Made by a program: the position numbers and the translations under genes
Notes under the pieces: generated by a model
Told to the model about the DNA's origin: nothing
Seen by the model: the letters and a program-made list of their open reading frames with translations, nothing else
The model's database searches: none
Shown here: one piece after another, positions 4,887 to 6,677 of the stretch
Position numbering within the stretch: the stretch's first letter is position 1
How the letters are laid out: each line of letters starts with the position of its first letter
NCBI GenBank assembly: GCA_003246805.1
Contig: QKDG01000140.1
Location: 1-6,677 of the forward strand
Source: Clostridia bacterium
GTDB taxonomy: Bacteria; Bacillota; Clostridia; Oscillospirales; Ruminococcaceae
Length of the DNA stretch: 6,677 nucleotides
Reading direction: 5' to 3'

Positions 4887-6263
4887 ATGCTTGCGAATAC
4901 TGAAAAATCAATGGAAAAAATTGTTGCTCTTTGCAAAGGCAGAGGTTATGTGTATCCTGGTAGTGAAATTTATGGTGGGCTTGCAAATACATGGGACTAC
5001 GGCCCCTATGGAGTCGAGCTTAAAAATAATATAAAAAAAGCATGGTGGAAGAAGTTCGTGCAGGAAAGCCCGTATAATGTAGGGCTTGACAGCGCTATTT
5101 TAATGAACCCACAGACATGGGTAGCATCAGGCCATGTTGGGGGATTCTCTGACCCTTTAATGGATTGTAAGGAATGTAAAACACGTCATCGTGCGGACAA
5201 GCTGATTGAGGATGCCGGTGAAAATCCAGGTGGATGGTCAAACGAGCAGATGATGACATATATTAGAGAAAACAATATTGTTTGCCCAAACTGCGGTAAG
5301 CTCAACTTCACTGATATTCGCCAGTTCAACCTTATGTTCAAGACTTTTCAGGGAGTAACTGAGGATACAAAATCTGAGCTGTTCCTCCGCCCGGAAACAG
5401 CCCAGGGTATATTCGTTAATTTTGCAAATATACAAAGAACTTCAAGGAAAAAGGTACCTTTTGGTGTTGCACAGATAGGAAAATCATTCAGGAATGAAAT
5501 TACACCAGGAAACTTTATTTTTCGTGTTCGTGAATTTGAGCAGATGGAGCTTGAATTCTTCTGCAAGCCGGGAACAGACCTTGAATGGTTCGCTTTCTGG
5601 AAGGAATACTGCAAGAACTGGCTTTTAAGCCTTGGTATAAAGCAGGAAAATTTAAAGCTGCGTGACCATGACCCTGAGGAGCTTTCACATTATTCAAATG
5701 CTACAACTGACTTTGAATACCTGTTCCCGTTCGGTTGGGGTGAACTATGGGGAATAGCAGACAGAACCGACTTTGACCTTAAAGCGCATCAGTCAACAAG
5801 CGGAAAATCACTTGAATATTTTGACCCTGATGATAATTCAAAGTATGTTCCTTATGTTATTGAGCCATCACTTGGCGTTGAGAGATTGTTCCTCTCAATT
5901 CTGGTTGAGGCTTTTGATGAGGAGGAAATCGGTGAGGGCGATACAAGAACTGTAATGCATCTGCACCCGGCATTAGCGCCAATAAAGGCATGTGTACTTC
6001 CCCTTGTTAAAAAGCTAAAAGAGCCAGCAACTGAGCTTTTTACAAAGCTTTCAAAGAAGTTTATGGTGGACTACGACGAAGCAGGGCAAATCGGCAAGAG
6101 ATACAGAAGACAGGATGAAATCGGCACACCGTTCTGTATAACCTATGACTTTGATACCCTTGAGGATGGTTGTGTTACTGTTCGTGACCGTGATACAATG
6201 GCACAGGAGCGTATAAAAATCGACGAGCTTGAAGCTTATATCCAGAAAAAGCTTGAATTTTAG
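4887..6263 (+). CDS. glyS: Glycine--tRNA ligase, single-chain class II type
   Basis: It charges tRNA-Gly with glycine in the cytosol, using ATP. The 458-aa product is the homodimeric eukaryote/archaea-like GlyRS found in many Firmicutes, not the alpha2-beta2 form. Visible features are the N-terminal catalytic core (CKGRGYVYPGSEIYGG, 16-31), a zinc-type insertion with CKEC (C94, C97) and CPNC (C133, C136), LRPETAQGIFVNF (167-179), class II motif 2 FRNEITPGNFIFRVREFEQ (201-219), motif 3 GVERLFL (330-336), and the anticodon-binding domain from about 358 (HLHPALAPIKACVLPLV) to the end. No expected residue looks missing. The ATG at 4887 is preceded by AAGGTGG at 8-nt spacing; the frame stays open upstream to 4782, but that part overlaps the promoter and encodes a hydrophobic stretch unlike GlyRS. 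It is transcribed alone, between its own promoter and a strong terminator. Confidence 0.97.
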   Translation: MLANTEKSMEKIVALCKGRGYVYPGSEIYGGLANTWDYGPYGVELKNNIKKAWWKKFVQESPYNVGLDSAILMNPQTWVASGHVGGFSDPLMDCKECKTRHRADKLIEDAGENPGGWSNEQMMTYIRENNIVCPNCGKLNFTDIRQFNLMFKTFQGVTEDTKSELFLRPETAQGIFVNFANIQRTSRKKVPFGVAQIGKSFRNEITPGNFIFRVREFEQMELEFFCKPGTDLEWFAFWKEYCKNWLLSLGIKQENLKLRDHDPEELSHYSNATTDFEYLFPFGWGELWGIADRTDFDLKAHQSTSGKSLEYFDPDDNSKYVPYVIEPSLGVERLFLSILVEAFDEEEIGEGDTRTVMHLHPALAPIKACVLPLVKKLKEPATELFTKLSKKFMVDYDEAGQIGKRYRRQDEIGTPFCITYDFDTLEDGCVTVRDRDTMAQERIKIDELEAYIQKKLEF

Positions 6264-6273
6264 TTAAAACAAT

Positions 6274-6309
6274 AAAACACCCGATGAGTTTAAATTCATC
6301 GGGTGTTTT
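6274..6309. terminator. Bidirectional intrinsic terminator after glyS
   Basis: A 14-bp perfect stem, AAAACACCCGATGA (6274-6287) with TCATCGGGTGTTTT (6296-6309), has the loop GTTTAAAT and a T-run to 6312. It lies 10 nt after the glyS stop. The A-run on the left arm makes it work for the convergent minus-strand small gene as well. Confidence 0.93.
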
Positions 6310-6310
6310 T

Positions 6311-6474
6311 TTATTCAATATCGCTGTTTTTGAAATTATCTTTTTTGTTTTTAGTTTTTTTGTATGCGTATCTGATAAAATAAACAATTACTGTAACAAT
6401 AGCAGCCAATACAGCAATGTTGATGATAGTTAGTATTAAAAAAAAGGTTCAAAATCAATATAAGTCTCAAACAT
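6311..6474 (-). pseudogene. Small single-pass membrane protein gene, frame broken at a T8 run
   Basis: An ATG at 6474 with a strong GGAGG site (6480-6484) reads MFETYIDFEPFF and then hits TAA inside a run of eight T (6438-6445 on the plus strand as A8). Reading on in the -1 frame gives a coherent membrane protein: FFLILTIINIAVLAAIVTV and VIVYFI, then a Lys-rich tail (RYAYKKTKNKK), ending at TAA 6311-6313. Joined, the product would be 54 aa: acidic N-terminus outside, one membrane helix, positive C-terminus inside. The second frame has no start of its own before mid-helix, and a TGA lies just before the run. With nine T the gene would be intact. It has its own promoter and terminator, so it may be live through transcriptional slippage or -1 frameshifting, a recent loss, or a base-calling error. 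I do not recognise the family; role unknown. Confidence 0.6.
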
Positions 6475-6555
6475 ATTAACCTCCAAAATTGTTTTCATTA
6501 AACACATTATTGTTCCTGTTGTTTCTGTTATTTTCCGTTAAAGCTTGTTATATGC

Positions 6556-6584
6556 ATGCTATCACAAAATTAACCAAATGTCAA
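6556..6584 (-). promoter_or_regulatory. Predicted sigma-A promoter for the small membrane protein gene
   Basis: On the minus strand there is a perfect TTGACA -35 (6579-6584), a 17-nt spacer and a TAGCAT -10 (6556-6561) with TG one base upstream (extended -10). Transcription would start near 6549, about 75 nt before the ATG at 6474. A good promoter before a broken gene argues that the gene is, or was recently, expressed. Beyond it, 6585-6677 shows no gene; only a 10-nt palindrome TTCGCGCGAA (6668-6677) stands out at the very edge. Confidence 0.6.
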
Positions 6585-6677
6585 CAAGTTTGTATAATTT
6601 TTCATATTAATTATAAAACTTACCACAAAAATAATAACGTAGTTCAAAGTGTAGAAAATTAATATTTTTCGCGCGAA

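Noticed and set aside
6474..6507. In-frame upstream ATG at 6507 extending the small membrane protein by 11 residues
   Set aside because: A weaker AGGA site precedes it, whereas the GGAGG directly before 6474 is much better; it also does not cure the frame break.
6668..6677. Palindrome TTCGCGCGAA at the window edge
   Set aside because: Short and cut by the window boundary; could be an operator or restriction-like site, but there is not enough sequence to judge.

Overview
This window looks like AT-rich chromosomal DNA from a low-GC Gram-positive bacterium, most likely class Clostridia and plausibly the Oscillospiraceae/Ruminococcaceae. The reasons are strong purine-rich ribosome binding sites before most genes, A/T-ending codons, a single-chain eukaryotic-type glycyl-tRNA synthetase, a DUF4830-like membrane-anchored protein and an MsmX-type orphan sugar ABC ATPase. 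The taxonomic call is inference from gene content. I see no phage, transposase, tRNA, rRNA or CRISPR array.

Left part (1-1825). A YfcE/YsnB-type metallophosphoesterase runs leftward off the window edge from a TTG start at 408. Its promoter region overlaps that of a rightward cluster of three small genes of unknown function: a 75-aa helical protein, a 134-aa protein with a disordered middle, and a 208-aa protein with an Asn/His-rich low-complexity middle and a very hydrophobic C-terminus. Genes two and three overlap by 14 nt. A bidirectional terminator closes the cluster and also serves the convergent gene that follows.

Middle (1825-4458), all on the minus strand. A two-gene unit encodes a DUF4830-like single-pass membrane protein followed by the 16S rRNA pseudouridine synthase RsuA. 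The RsuA start is anomalous: the conserved N-terminus begins at an ATT codon that shares a base with the upstream stop codon, while the only conventional start lies 168 nt further upstream, inside the DUF4830 gene. Beyond it is an MsmX/UgpC-type sugar-transport ATPase with its own promoter and no permease genes nearby.

Right part (4459-6677). A 428-nt gene-free stretch holds a pair of near-identical 29-nt direct repeats, a GC-rich hairpin and an AT-rich hairpin between them, then a good sigma-A promoter and a terminator-like hairpin in the short leader of glyS. glyS (458 aa) ends at a strong terminator. That terminator is shared with a convergent small membrane-protein gene on the minus strand, whose frame is broken at a run of eight A/T pairs. 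This may be a slippage site, a recent mutation or a sequencing error.

The genes are mostly housekeeping (rRNA modification, glycine charging, sugar uptake energy) mixed with lineage-specific small proteins. The least explained parts are the three-gene cluster, the repeat/hairpin region before glyS, the RsuA start and the frameshifted small gene.
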